Shown piece by piece: positions 54,187 to 62,685 of a stretch of 64,000 nt of DNA. A program made the position numbers and the translations under genes. Under the pieces are notes generated by a model. It saw only the letters and a list, made by a program, of their open reading frames with translations. It did no database searches and had not been told where the DNA came from. This DNA comes from Flavobacterium restrictum (GTDB lineage: Bacteria > Bacteroidota > Bacteroidia > Flavobacteriales > Flavobacteriaceae), in NCBI RefSeq assembly GCF_007097245.1, contig NZ_VJZT01000006.1:1-64000 (forward strand), in the 5' to 3' direction. The stretch's first letter is position 1, and the number at the start of each line of letters is the position of its first letter.

Positions 54187-57033
54187 CTAGTTTTCCATAT
54201 ACGCTTCAATTGGAGCGCAACTGCAAACTAAATTTCTATCACCATACGCTTCATCGGCACGACGAACGGTAGGCCAAAATTTGTTTTCGGCAATGTAATC
54301 CAACGGAAATGCGGCTTGTTCACGAGTGTATGGATAGACCCAATTGTCAGTCGTAACCATCATTAAAGTATGTGGTGCGTTTTTCAAAACATTGTTAGAA
54401 TCGTCAGCTGTAGCTGCTTCAATTTCTTTTCTAATAGCAATCATAGCATCACAAAAACGATCTAATTCTTCCAAGTTTTCACTTTCGGTAGGTTCAATCA
54501 TGAGCGTTCCAGCTACTGGAAATGATACTGTTGGGGCATGAAATCCATAATCCATTAATCGTTTGGCGATATCCGTTACTTCAATTCCTTTTTCTTTAAA
54601 GGGACGGCATTCTAAAATCATTTCGTGTGCTGCGCGACCCATTTCGCCAGAATACAACGTATCGTAATGTCCGTTTAATTTTTCTTTGATGTAATTGGCA
54701 TTCAAAATCGCATATTCAGTCGATTTTTTCAAACCTTCGGCACCCAACATGCAAATATATCCGTAAGAAATCAAGCAAACTAAAGCCGAACCCCAAGGTG
54801 CAGCAGAAATTGCCGTAATAGCATTTGAACCACCAGTAGGAATCACAGGATTGGTTGGTAAAAATGGAACCAATTGTGGTGCAACGCAAATAGGCCCAAC
54901 TCCTGGACCACCGCCTCCATGAGGAATAGCGAAGGTTTTGTGTAAGTTCAAGTGACACACATCTGCTCCAATTGTTGCTGGATTTGTTAATCCAACTTGA
55001 GCATTCATATTGGCACCATCCATGTAAACTTGTCCACCATTATCGTGAATAAGTTGCGTTATTTCTTTAATGGCACTTTCAAAAACACCGTGTGTTGATG
55101 GATAAGTCACCATTAAACAAGAAAGATTATCCTTGTGAAGAATTGCTTTCTCTCGCAAATCTTCTACATCAATATTTCCGTTTTCCAATGTTTTGGTAAC
55201 GATAACTTTCATCCCTGCCATCGCTGCCGAAGCTGGATTAGTTCCGTGAGCCGATGACGGAATCAAAGCAATATTCCTATGATAATCGCCGCGAGATTGG
55301 TGATAGGCACGAATAACCATTAATCCGGCATATTCCCCTTGCGCACCAGAATTGGGTTGTAATGTTGTTCCTGCAAAACCAGTAATTACGTTTAATTGTT
55401 GCTCTAATTTAGACAACATTTCTTGGTATCCTTGTGCTTGATCTAGCGGAGCAAATGGGTGAATGTTGTTCCATTGTGCCATACTTAAAGGTAACATTTC
55501 TGAAGCTGCATTCAATTTCATCGTGCAAGAACCCAATGAAATCATCGAGTGATTTAACGCTAAATCTTTACGTTCTAACATTTTGATATAGCGCATCAAA
55601 GCCGTTTCTGAATGGTATTTATTGAAAACATCATGTTGTAAAAAGGGGGATGTTCTAATCCCCTCCCCAGCCCTCCCCGAAGTGGAGGGAGCTGAAACTG
55701 GAAAAAATTCTTTATTACTTGCTTCTGCAAAAATTCCTGTTATTTTGTTTACATCCCCAATGCTTGTGGTTTCGTTCAACGAAATAGAAATCGTATTTTC
55801 ATCTATATAATAAAAATTAACTTCGTTTTGTTCGGCAATTTCTTTTACTTTTTGAGCATTAGCTTTAATCACAATGGTGTCAAAAAAAGCGGTATTGGTT
55901 TGTTCGAAACCTAATTTTTTTAATGCCTCTTCCAACGTTACAGCCATTGCATGCACTTTGTTAGCAATGTATTTTAAACCTTTTGAACCATGATATACGC
56001 CATACATTCCCGCCATTACGGACAATAAAACTTGTGCCGTACAAATATTTGAAGTCGCTTTATCTCGCTTAATGTGTTGTTCCCGTGTTTGTAACGCCAT
56101 ACGAAGTGCTCGGTTGCCATTGGTATCAACCGTTACACCAATAATACGTCCTGGCATCGAACGTTTGTAGTCGTTTTTGGTTGCAAAATAAGCGGCATGG
56201 GGTCCACCGTATCCTAACGGAATTCCAAAACGTTGTGTGGTTCCAAGTACTACTGCCGCTCCCATTTCTCCTGGAGGTGTCAGTTTGGTTAAACTCAAAA
56301 TATCGGCAGCAACGGCAACTTTTATCTCATTTGCGGCAGCTTTTGCGATAAAATCCGTATAGTCATTTACCTGCCCGTATTTGCCTGGATATTGTAGGAT
56401 TGCTCCATAAAAATCTTTTGAGAAATCAAATGTTTCGTGGTTTCCTAGTACTAATTCCACACCAATTGGTGTAGCCCGTGTTTGTAAAACAGATAGCGTT
56501 TGTGGTAAAATTTCTTCGGAAACGAAGAATTTATTTATATTATTTTTCTTTTGGTCACGAGAACGAACGTCAAATAATAGTGCCATTGCTTCGGCAGCTG
56601 CGGTTCCTTCGTCAAGAAGTGATGCATTGGCAATTTCCATTCCGGTTAACTCAATAACCATGGTTTGGAAATTCAAAATTGCTTCCAAACGCCCTTGTGC
56701 AATTTCGGCTTGATAAGGCGTGTAAGCCGTGTACCAACCCGGATTTTCGAATACATTGCGTTGAATTACAGCGGGAATAATGGCTTGATTGTAGCCTAAA
56801 CCGATGTAGGATTGAAACATTTTGTTTTTATTTCCTAATTTTTGAATGTGATTGGCAAACTCATATTCGGTCATGGCGGGATCTAGATCCAAATCAGATT
56901 TTAAGCGGATATCATTCGGAATCGTTTCGGAAATTAATTGGTCAAGTGTTGCTGCACCAATTGTTTGCAACATGTGTTGTAGGTCATTTTCTCTTGGCCC
57001 AATGTGTCTTAAAGCAAAAGCATCTGTTCTCAT
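54187..57033 (-). CDS. gcvP: Glycine dehydrogenase (decarboxylating), P-protein
   Basis: The PLP subunit of the glycine cleavage system. From the ATG at 57033 the product is 948 residues (the frame extends 11 codons upstream). N-terminal FALRHIGPRENDLQHML, MPGRIIGVTVDTNGNRALRM and TSNICTAQVLLSVMAG in the first half, NHSMISLGSCTMKLNAASEM, GANMNAQVGLTNPATIGADVC and HLNLHKTFAIPHGGGGPGVG (PLP lysine) in the second half are all present. At about residues 446-461, between the two halves, lies a foreign-looking APSTSGRAGEGIRTSP segment encoded by a palindromic repeat (55655-55696). It does not break the frame. Confidence 0.95.
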   Translation of the reverse strand: MRTDAFALRHIGPRENDLQHMLQTIGAATLDQLISETIPNDIRLKSDLDLDPAMTEYEFANHIQKLGNKNKMFQSYIGLGYNQAIIPAVIQRNVFENPGWYTAYTPYQAEIAQGRLEAILNFQTMVIELTGMEIANASLLDEGTAAAEAMALLFDVRSRDQKKNNINKFFVSEEILPQTLSVLQTRATPIGVELVLGNHETFDFSKDFYGAILQYPGKYGQVNDYTDFIAKAAANEIKVAVAADILSLTKLTPPGEMGAAVVLGTTQRFGIPLGYGGPHAAYFATKNDYKRSMPGRIIGVTVDTNGNRALRMALQTREQHIKRDKATSNICTAQVLLSVMAGMYGVYHGSKGLKYIANKVHAMAVTLEEALKKLGFEQTNTAFFDTIVIKANAQKVKEIAEQNEVNFYYIDENTISISLNETTSIGDVNKITGIFAEASNKEFFPVSAPSTSGRAGEGIRTSPFLQHDVFNKYHSETALMRYIKMLERKDLALNHSMISLGSCTMKLNAASEMLPLSMAQWNNIHPFAPLDQAQGYQEMLSKLEQQLNVITGFAGTTLQPNSGAQGEYAGLMVIRAYHQSRGDYHRNIALIPSSAHGTNPASAAMAGMKVIVTKTLENGNIDVEDLREKAILHKDNLSCLMVTYPSTHGVFESAIKEITQLIHDNGGQVYMDGANMNAQVGLTNPATIGADVCHLNLHKTFAIPHGGGGPGVGPICVAPQLVPFLPTNPVIPTGGSNAITAISAAPWGSALVCLISYGYICMLGAEGLKKSTEYAILNANYIKEKLNGHYDTLYSGEMGRAAHEMILECRPFKEKGIEVTDIAKRLMDYGFHAPTVSFPVAGTLMIEPTESENLEELDRFCDAMIAIRKEIEAATADDSNNVLKNAPHTLMMVTTDNWVYPYTREQAAFPLDYIAENKFWPTVRRADEAYGDRNLVCSCAPIEAYMEN
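55655..55696 (-). repeat. Coding palindromic repeat inside gcvP
   Basis: The plus-strand sequence CCCTCCCCAGCCCTCCCCG followed by AAGTGGAGGGAG is partly self-complementary (CTCC-rich arm against GGAGGGAG). A closely related sequence lies inside hutU at 59749-59791, in the same orientation and reading frame, giving SGRAGxGI in both proteins. Confidence 0.85.
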
Positions 57034-57063
57034 GGCAATGTAAAAGTATTGTTTTTTGAGGTG

Positions 57064-57071
57064 CAAAAATA
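57064..57071 (-). promoter_or_regulatory. -7 box of gcvP
   Basis: TATTTTTG on the minus strand, 30 bases upstream of the gcvP ATG at 57033. It lies inside the longer open frame, which supports the shorter start. Confidence 0.5.
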
Positions 57072-57155
57072 AATATTAATCTTCTAATAAAGGTGTTTTT
57101 TGGCTTCATTTTATATGAATTTTTCAACTAAATCGCTGATTTGTTCACAATTGAT

Positions 57156-57163
57156 TAATTTTG
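57156..57163 (+). promoter_or_regulatory. -7 box directly before the UbiA-like gene
   Basis: TAATTTTG followed by four bases (TCTA) and the ATG at 57168; spacing fits a leaderless mRNA. Confidence 0.4.
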
Positions 57164-57167
57164 TCTA

Positions 57168-58013
57168 ATGAAGATTTTTAAACATATTCTCGATTTTTAC
57201 ATCAATAGCAGCATTCATGTGGGTTTGTCTTGTTATGCCTTGGTGCGAATCACGCAAATGAAGTTCCACATTTTGGGGGATGAGTCGGTAGCTTATTTTG
57301 CTTTTTTTGGTACAATTGTGGGGTATAATTTTGTGAAGTACGATGCTTTGGCAAGAGCCAAAAAATTTGAAATGCGAAACCAATTAAAATTGATTGCCGT
57401 TTTTAGTTTTTGCGCGTTGTTGCTTGTGTGCTACTATTTTTGGGAGTTGCAACGAGCCACGCAACTAGTTTCTGTAGCTGTATTGGGAATTACGTTGTTG
57501 TACACGCTTTCTTTTTTTCCGAACAAAAAAAATGCCCGCAATTGGGCTGGTGTAAAAATTTATATCGTGGCGGTATGTTGGGCTGGGGTTACAGTAGTTT
57601 TGCCTTTTTTGAATTCCAAAAGCACGCTTTCGTATGGTTTTTATCTCGAATGTGTGCAACGCTTTGTCTTGATCTTTGTACTGATTCTTATTTTTGAAAT
57701 CATTGATTTGACCAAGGATGATCCCCATTTAAAAACAGTTCCGCAGCAAATAGGGGTGAAGAAAACCAAAACTCTTGGATTTGTTTTATTATTTGTATTT
57801 TGTGCACTAGCGTTTTGGACTGTTAATGCTAATGCTAATTTTGAAGTTTTACAATTGCAATTGGTTTTTATAATAACAATTGTTATTGCTTTTTTTCTGG
57901 CTTTTGCCAATACCCAACGCTCGAATTATTATACTGCTTTTTGGGTAGAAAGTATCCCTATTGTATGGTGGCTGTTGCTCTTCGTTTTAGTTAATTGCGT
58001 CCGGCGTTTCTAA
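57168..58013 (+). CDS. UbiA-like prenyltransferase-fold membrane protein
   Basis: A 281-residue protein with about eight transmembrane helices. In UbiA proteins an NDxxDxxxD motif follows helix 2 and a DxxxDxxxD motif follows helix 6. Here the first appears as GYNFVKYDALARAK (Asn and one Asp kept) and the second as EIIDLTKDDPHLKTVPQQIG (well preserved). It may therefore be a divergent or inactive UbiA-fold enzyme. Its 3' end overlaps the convergent haemoglobin gene by 23 bp. Confidence 0.65.
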   Translation: MKIFKHILDFYINSSIHVGLSCYALVRITQMKFHILGDESVAYFAFFGTIVGYNFVKYDALARAKKFEMRNQLKLIAVFSFCALLLVCYYFWELQRATQLVSVAVLGITLLYTLSFFPNKKNARNWAGVKIYIVAVCWAGVTVVLPFLNSKSTLSYGFYLECVQRFVLIFVLILIFEIIDLTKDDPHLKTVPQQIGVKKTKTLGFVLLFVFCALAFWTVNANANFEVLQLQLVFIITIVIAFFLAFANTQRSNYYTAFWVESIPIVWWLLLFVLVNCVRRF

Positions 58014-58377
58014 AATACTCGATTTTATAATTAAACATTTGCGCCATATTTTGGGCTCTTAATTTGGCATCATCGGCTAATTTTCCTGTAAATAAATGGT
58101 CTACGGTTTCCGTAAATAGCGCCATCCAACGGTCAAAATGTTGAGTGTTCACAGGCAACTGTTTGTGAGGTGGGAAAGGACTTCCTGTATATGTGTGTTC
58201 TTCTAATAAAATGGTTTGCCAAAAACGATACATTTTTTCTAAATGTTCAGGCCATCTTCCCATTATTTTTTCGTTAAAAATAGGACCAATAAGTGCGTCT
58301 TCTTGCACTTTGGAATAGAACGAATTTACTAATAATTTGATGTCTTCTAAACTGGTAATGTCTGTATTTGGAGTCAT
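57991..58377 (-). CDS. Group III truncated haemoglobin
   Basis: A 128-residue 2-over-2 globin. VNSFYSKVQEDALIGPIFNEKI (helix B-C/E region) and WPEHLEKMYRFWQTILL, followed by PHKQLPVNTQHFDRWMALFTETV, where the His in HFDRW is the expected proximal haem ligand. Length and the NTQHFDRW motif place it in group III. It may handle oxygen, nitric oxide or redox stress. Confidence 0.92.
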   Translation of the reverse strand: MTPNTDITSLEDIKLLVNSFYSKVQEDALIGPIFNEKIMGRWPEHLEKMYRFWQTILLEEHTYTGSPFPPHKQLPVNTQHFDRWMALFTETVDHLFTGKLADDAKLRAQNMAQMFNYKIEYFRNAGRN

Positions 58378-58387
58378 AATAGCGTGT

Positions 58388-58413
58388 AAAAAAGCCTACG
58401 CAAAGGTAGGCTA
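58388..58413 (-). terminator. Terminator between the haemoglobin and DUF4136 genes
   Basis: On the minus strand AGCCTAC pairs with GTAGGCT around a 6-base loop, followed by a run of T. It would end the DUF4136 transcript just before the haemoglobin gene. Confidence 0.8.
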
Positions 58414-58447
58414 TTTGTAATTGTTTTATAAAAATAAATGGATGATT

Positions 58448-58981
58448 CTATTTTTTAACTGGCGGATATTGCGCTAAAATTTTACTCACAAACTCGGCAA
58501 CACGTTCGTCTTTGTGTGCGGTGTTTTTGGTCAAAATACCACTTCCTTCGCCTTGCCAAATCATTTCTTTCTTTTTGGCATCGATTAAATCAATGTACAA
58601 AGTGCCTTCCGTCGATGTAGAAACGCTGGTTTGACCGCCCATCATGTAAGGATTCCAACCGTATCCCCAACCATAACCCCATCCGGCATTGAACTGGTTT
58701 ACGTTGACTTGTTGGCGGGATTTGGTGAAAATATTGATTAATAAATCGGGATTTTCACTTTTTGTAAATCCTTTTGCTGTCATTTGGTCGTCAATGGCGT
58801 GTAGAATTCTGCGTTTATCCAAATCCGAAATTTCTACTTTGTCAATCCCCGCTTTAAAAAAAGCATAGGTTTTATACGGTGCAAAATCCACGTTTTTATC
58901 GTAATCCGAGTTGACGCTTACGGAACTGCAAGAAGCCATAACAAAGAGGAATAATAGCGGTACTAATTTAATTGTTTTCAT
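58448..58981 (-). CDS. DUF4136 lipoprotein
   Basis: A 177-residue lipoprotein (lipobox LFVMASC, Cys18). The DUF4136 pattern is visible: VDFAPYKTYAFFKAGI, LDKRRILHAIDDQMTAKGFT, PDLLINIFTKS, a Gly/Trp/Tyr-rich AGWGYGWGYGWNPYM stretch, GTLYIDLIDAKKKEMIWQGEG, and the VAEFVSKILAQYPP end. Function unknown; probably periplasmic or outer-membrane. Confidence 0.9.
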   Translation of the reverse strand: MKTIKLVPLLFLFVMASCSSVSVNSDYDKNVDFAPYKTYAFFKAGIDKVEISDLDKRRILHAIDDQMTAKGFTKSENPDLLINIFTKSRQQVNVNQFNAGWGYGWGYGWNPYMMGGQTSVSTSTEGTLYIDLIDAKKKEMIWQGEGSGILTKNTAHKDERVAEFVSKILAQYPPVKK

Positions 58982-59021
58982 ATTTAGTCTTTTTTAAATT
59001 TTGGGTTCTATTCTTTTGTTT

Positions 59022-61037
59022 CTAAAATAACTGTTCATCGACACTATTTGGGAGAGTTACTTTCAATAATGGTTCTTTTTCCATGGCTCTTTTTATAGCA
59101 AAAATGGCTCCTTCGTTTCTGGCCCAACTGCGTCTGGAAATTCCGTTATTGACATCCCAAAAAAGCATAGATGCCAATCGTTTGGAAGCTGCTGTAGAAC
59201 CATCAAGAACCATACCAAAGCCACCGTTAATAACCTCGCCCCAGCCTACGCCGCCGCCATTGTGTATAGAAACCCAAGTAGCACCACGAAAGCTATCGCC
59301 AATCACGTTTTGTATCGCCATATCAGCTGTGAAGCGGGAACCATCATAAATATTCGAAGTTTCTCGGTAGGGCGAATCCGTTCCAGAAACATCGTGATGA
59401 TCCCGACCCAGGATAACGGTTTCTATCTCGCTTTTGGCAATAGCCTGATTGAATGCTTCGGCAATTTTTACACGACCTTCGGCATCGGCATAAAGGATTC
59501 GGGCTTGCGAACCTACGACCAATTTATTTTCTTGCGCGCCTTTTATCCATTGTATGTTATCTTGGATTTGCTGCTGTATTTCAATAGGAGCAGTTTTGGA
59601 CATTTCTTCCAAAACTTGACAAGCAATGGCATCTGTTTTGGCTAAATCTTCCAGTTTTCCTGAAGCACAAACCCAACGGAAAGGACCAAAACCATAATCA
59701 AAACACATAGGGCCCATAATGTCTTGCACATAACTTGGGTATCGGAAGTCAATCCCCACCCCAGCCCTCCCCGAAGGAGAGGGAGAAGCACCGTTTTCTT
59801 CTTTTAAAATATCAGCACTAGCACGAGAAGCTTCCAGCAAAAAAGCATTTCCGTAATCAAAGAAATACGTTCCTTTGACGGTATGTTTGTTGATGGCTAT
59901 GGTGTGGCGGCGCAAAGTTTCTTGTACTTTTTTCTTAAATAAAACTGGATTGTTCGCCATCATATCGTTGGCTTCCTCAAATGAAATTTCAACAGGATAA
60001 TAACCGCCAGCCCACGGATTGTGGAGTGAAGTTTGGTCAGAACCCAAATCAATATGAATGTTTTCTTCATCAAATCGTTCCCAGACATGAACTATATTCC
60101 CGAGGTAGGCAATAGAAACCGTTTCGTTATTGGCTTTCGCCAAAGTAACTCTTTTGACCAATTGGTCTAAATCTTCGATGACTTCGTTTATCCAACCTTG
60201 ACTGTGGCGAATGTGGGTGATTTTGGCATTTACCTCGGCACAAACCGTTATACAACCCGCAATATTTCCCGCTTTGGGTTGTGCACCACTCATTCCGCCA
60301 AGTCCAGAAGTTACAAACAAACCTCCTTTTGGGGAACGTTTTATTTTACGGAAACCATTCAAAACAGTTATGGTTGTTCCGTGTACAATGCCTTGTGGAC
60401 CAATGTACATATAACTTCCCGCAGTCATTTGCCCGTATTGGGAAACGCCCAAAGCATTCATCCTTTCCCAATCATCGGGTTGCGAATAATTAGGGATTAC
60501 CATTCCGTTGGTCACCACCACTCTCGGCGCTTCCTTGTGCGAAGGGAATAATCCCATGGGATGCCCGGAATACATCGTCAAGGTTTGCTCATCTGTCATT
60601 TCTGATAAGTATTGCATCGTTAACAGGTATTGCGCCCAGTTCGAGAAAACCGCTCCGTTCCCGCCATAGGTAATCAATTCGTGCGGATGTTGCGCCACGG
60701 CATAATCCAGATTGTTCTGAATCATCAGCATAATGGCTTTGGCTTGCTCACTTTTTCCAGGATATTCAGAGATTGGGCGGGCATACATTTTATAATCGGG
60801 ACGCAAACGGTACATGTAAATACGGCCGTAAGTGGCTAGTTCGTTGCGAAATTCAGGAATTAATTCGGCGTGATGCTGTGGTTCAAAATAACGCAAAGCA
60901 TTCTTAAGGGCCAGTTTTTTCTCATCGTTTGACAAGATGTCTTTTCGCTTGGGAGCGTGGTTAATGTTTGTTTCGTACGCTTTTGGTTGAGGTAATATAG
61001 CAGGAATTCCTTGTTGTATTTGTTCTTGAAAAGTCAT
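59022..61037 (-). CDS. hutU: Urocanate hydratase
   Basis: This NAD-dependent enzyme converts urocanate to imidazolonepropionate in histidine breakdown. Of 671 residues, LITYGGNGAVFSNWAQYLLTM, YSGHPMGLFPSHKEAPRVV, YMYIGPQGIVHGT and LFVTSGLGGMSGAQPKAGN are characteristic, as are SIHNGGGVGWGEVINGGFGMV and MGPMCFDYGFGPFRWVCASG. Around residues 416-430, a ASPSPSGRAGVGIDF segment derived from a palindromic repeat (59749-59791) sits next to the conserved DYGNAFLLEAS block. No other hut gene is in the window. Confidence 0.93.
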   Translation of the reverse strand: MTFQEQIQQGIPAILPQPKAYETNINHAPKRKDILSNDEKKLALKNALRYFEPQHHAELIPEFRNELATYGRIYMYRLRPDYKMYARPISEYPGKSEQAKAIMLMIQNNLDYAVAQHPHELITYGGNGAVFSNWAQYLLTMQYLSEMTDEQTLTMYSGHPMGLFPSHKEAPRVVVTNGMVIPNYSQPDDWERMNALGVSQYGQMTAGSYMYIGPQGIVHGTTITVLNGFRKIKRSPKGGLFVTSGLGGMSGAQPKAGNIAGCITVCAEVNAKITHIRHSQGWINEVIEDLDQLVKRVTLAKANNETVSIAYLGNIVHVWERFDEENIHIDLGSDQTSLHNPWAGGYYPVEISFEEANDMMANNPVLFKKKVQETLRRHTIAINKHTVKGTYFFDYGNAFLLEASRASADILKEENGASPSPSGRAGVGIDFRYPSYVQDIMGPMCFDYGFGPFRWVCASGKLEDLAKTDAIACQVLEEMSKTAPIEIQQQIQDNIQWIKGAQENKLVVGSQARILYADAEGRVKIAEAFNQAIAKSEIETVILGRDHHDVSGTDSPYRETSNIYDGSRFTADMAIQNVIGDSFRGATWVSIHNGGGVGWGEVINGGFGMVLDGSTAASKRLASMLFWDVNNGISRRSWARNEGAIFAIKRAMEKEPLLKVTLPNSVDEQLF
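59749..59791 (-). repeat. Coding palindromic repeat inside hutU
   Basis: AATCCCCACCCCAGCCC followed by TCCCCGAAGGAGAGGGAGAA on the plus strand, related to 55655-55696 inside gcvP with few differences. It is read in the same frame (SGRAGxGI) and leaves the gene open. Confidence 0.85.
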
Positions 61038-61238
61038 TTTTTTGGTTTTTAAAATCTAAAATTAAAGGGTATGTATTGTTTTTAAAAATGCTGAAAAACA
61101 ACATCCACTAGGGATATCGTATATCCGACCTGTGGTAGGATTTATGAATTTTTATTTTATATTTTAAAGAAAGAATGTCCATAAATAATAATGTAATACT
61201 GTTTTCTGAAAGTTGAATACTAAAAAAAGGAACACTGA

Positions 61239-61415
61239 TCACTTTTTCAAAAGCCCCGTTTTTTTATCAAATCCATACGGACAATGGCGGCAACCGCTTT
61301 TGCAACAATGACCTCTTTTTAAATGGTATTTCTCGGTGAAACACCTATAGCCTTCGGGGGTTAAATAAAAATCTTCGCCTTCTATTAATTTATTTTCGTT
61401 ATTTTGCTCCTTCAT
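61239..61415 (-). CDS. Small cysteine-rich protein (DUF5522-like)
   Basis: A 58-residue protein from the ATG at 61415. After LIEGEDFYLTPEGYRCFTEKYH comes KRGHCCKSGCRHCPYGFD, with Cys-Cys-x3-Cys-x2-Cys, a probable metal site. It matches short proteins annotated DUF5522. The open frame upstream to 61454 adds a non-conserved tail. A -7 box ends five bases before the ATG. Confidence 0.8.
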   Translation of the reverse strand: MKEQNNENKLIEGEDFYLTPEGYRCFTEKYHLKRGHCCKSGCRHCPYGFDKKTGLLKK

Positions 61416-61420
61416 AGCAA

Positions 61421-61428
61421 CAAATTTA
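61421..61428 (-). promoter_or_regulatory. -7 box directly before the DUF5522-like gene
   Basis: TAAATTTG on the minus strand, then five bases (TTGCT) and ATG. Confidence 0.4.
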
Positions 61429-61443
61429 TAAACTTTATAACGA

Positions 61444-61779
61444 ATGTACTTCATTGTTACGAAATATTTAATACCAAAAGGATATCGTGGTTTGGCGGCT
61501 TTTCCGTTTGTTTTTGTAAAATATCGGAGCGATATCGAGAATAAAACTTTTGTTACTCATGAGCGTATTCATTTGCGGCAGCAGCTGGAATTGTTAGTGA
61601 TTCCATTTTTTATTTGGTATGGTTTAGAATATCTTTTTCGGCTTATGCAGTACAAAAAAAAGGATTTAGCCTACCGAAATATTAGTTTCGAACGAGAAGC
61701 GTATGCCTATGAATTGGATTGTGACTATTTGAAAAAAAGATCTTTTTGGGGATTTTTACCCTTTTTACATTTAAAATAA
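61444..61779 (+). CDS. Conserved hypothetical protein with a THERIHLRQQLE motif
   Basis: A 111-residue protein. THERIHLRQQLELL (about 39-52) is HExxH-like in HERIH and resembles small peptidase-fold or regulatory membrane proteins. A hydrophobic helix (LLVIPFFIWYGLEYLF, about 51-66) and an EREAYAYELD segment (about 83-92) follow. HERIH...E could form a gluzincin-like zinc site, but I do not recognise the family. It is in the same direction as the desulfhydrase gene 10 bp later. Confidence 0.55.
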   Translation: MYFIVTKYLIPKGYRGLAAFPFVFVKYRSDIENKTFVTHERIHLRQQLELLVIPFFIWYGLEYLFRLMQYKKKDLAYRNISFEREAYAYELDCDYLKKRSFWGFLPFLHLK

Positions 61780-61788
61780 AAAACCATT

Positions 61789-62685
61789 TTGAACCAGAAA
61801 ATACCTTTACTTTTTCCTAATGCTATTTCTTTGACTATCAAAAGAGAGGATTTGCTTCATCCGTTTGTTTCAGGAAATAAATTCCGAAAATTAAAGTATA
61901 ATTTGCAGCAAGCCAAAATTCAAAACAAAGAGAAATTACTCACTTTTGGCGGTGCTTTTTCGAATCATATAGCGGCAGTGGCTTATGCGGGTGCGGCACG
62001 CGGTTTTCAAACCATTGGGATTATTCGGGGGGAAGAATTGCGCAATAAAATCAATGAAAATCCTACATTACAATTTGCTCAAGAATGCGGGATGCACTTT
62101 GAGTTTGTGACTAGAGCTGCGTATCGATTGAAAAATGAAACTTCATTTTTGGACGAATTAAAACAAAAACAGGGCGATTTCTATTGCATTCCCGAAGGTG
62201 GTACGAATGCTCTCGCAATACAAGGTTGCCAGGAAATACTAACTCACGAAGATGCTGTTTTTGATTTTGTATGTTGTGCGGTGGGAACTGGCGGTACGAT
62301 TTCGGGAATTATAAATAGTATTTTGCCACACCAAAAAGTTTTGGGATTTCCTGCCTTAAAAGGAGACTTTTTGAAAGATGAAATTCGTAATTTTGTGCAA
62401 AATGAACAATGGGAAATCATTTCCGATTATCATTTTGGCGGTTACGGAAAAGTGAATGAAGAATTAGTAGCTTTTATCAATCAGTTTTATGGCGAAACTC
62501 AAATCCCATTAGATCCTATTTATACTGGAAAAATGGTTTTTGGCGTTATGGATTTGATAAAAAAGGATTATTTCCCCAAAAATTCCAAAATTTTATTGAT
62601 TCATACCGGCGGTTTACAAGGAATTCAAGGCATGAATTTGAAATTAAAAAAGAAACAATTACCAACAATTGATACCCATGTTTAA
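61789..62685 (+). CDS. 1-aminocyclopropane-1-carboxylate deaminase / D-cysteine desulfhydrase homologue
   Basis: A 298-residue PLP enzyme of the tryptophan-synthase-beta fold. IKREDLLHPFVSGNKFRKLKYNL carries the Lys expected to bind PLP (SGNK), and FGGAFSNHIAAVAYAG, CIPEGGTNALAIQG and VGTGGTISGI are PLP-phosphate and substrate-pocket motifs. HTGGLQGIQG is the usual ending. It acts on D-cysteine or ACC; specificity needs the active-site Tyr/Leu pattern. The start is TTG (61789-61791); no ATG lies before the conserved part. Confidence 0.88.
   Translation: MNQKIPLLFPNAISLTIKREDLLHPFVSGNKFRKLKYNLQQAKIQNKEKLLTFGGAFSNHIAAVAYAGAARGFQTIGIIRGEELRNKINENPTLQFAQECGMHFEFVTRAAYRLKNETSFLDELKQKQGDFYCIPEGGTNALAIQGCQEILTHEDAVFDFVCCAVGTGGTISGIINSILPHQKVLGFPALKGDFLKDEIRNFVQNEQWEIISDYHFGGYGKVNEELVAFINQFYGETQIPLDPIYTGKMVFGVMDLIKKDYFPKNSKILLIHTGGLQGIQGMNLKLKKKQLPTIDTHV

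Noticed and set aside
57034..57066. Upstream start of gcvP giving 959 residues
   Set aside because: The extra residues are not family-like and part of the segment lies close to the -7 box; the ATG at 57033 precedes the conserved FALRHIGPREND block.
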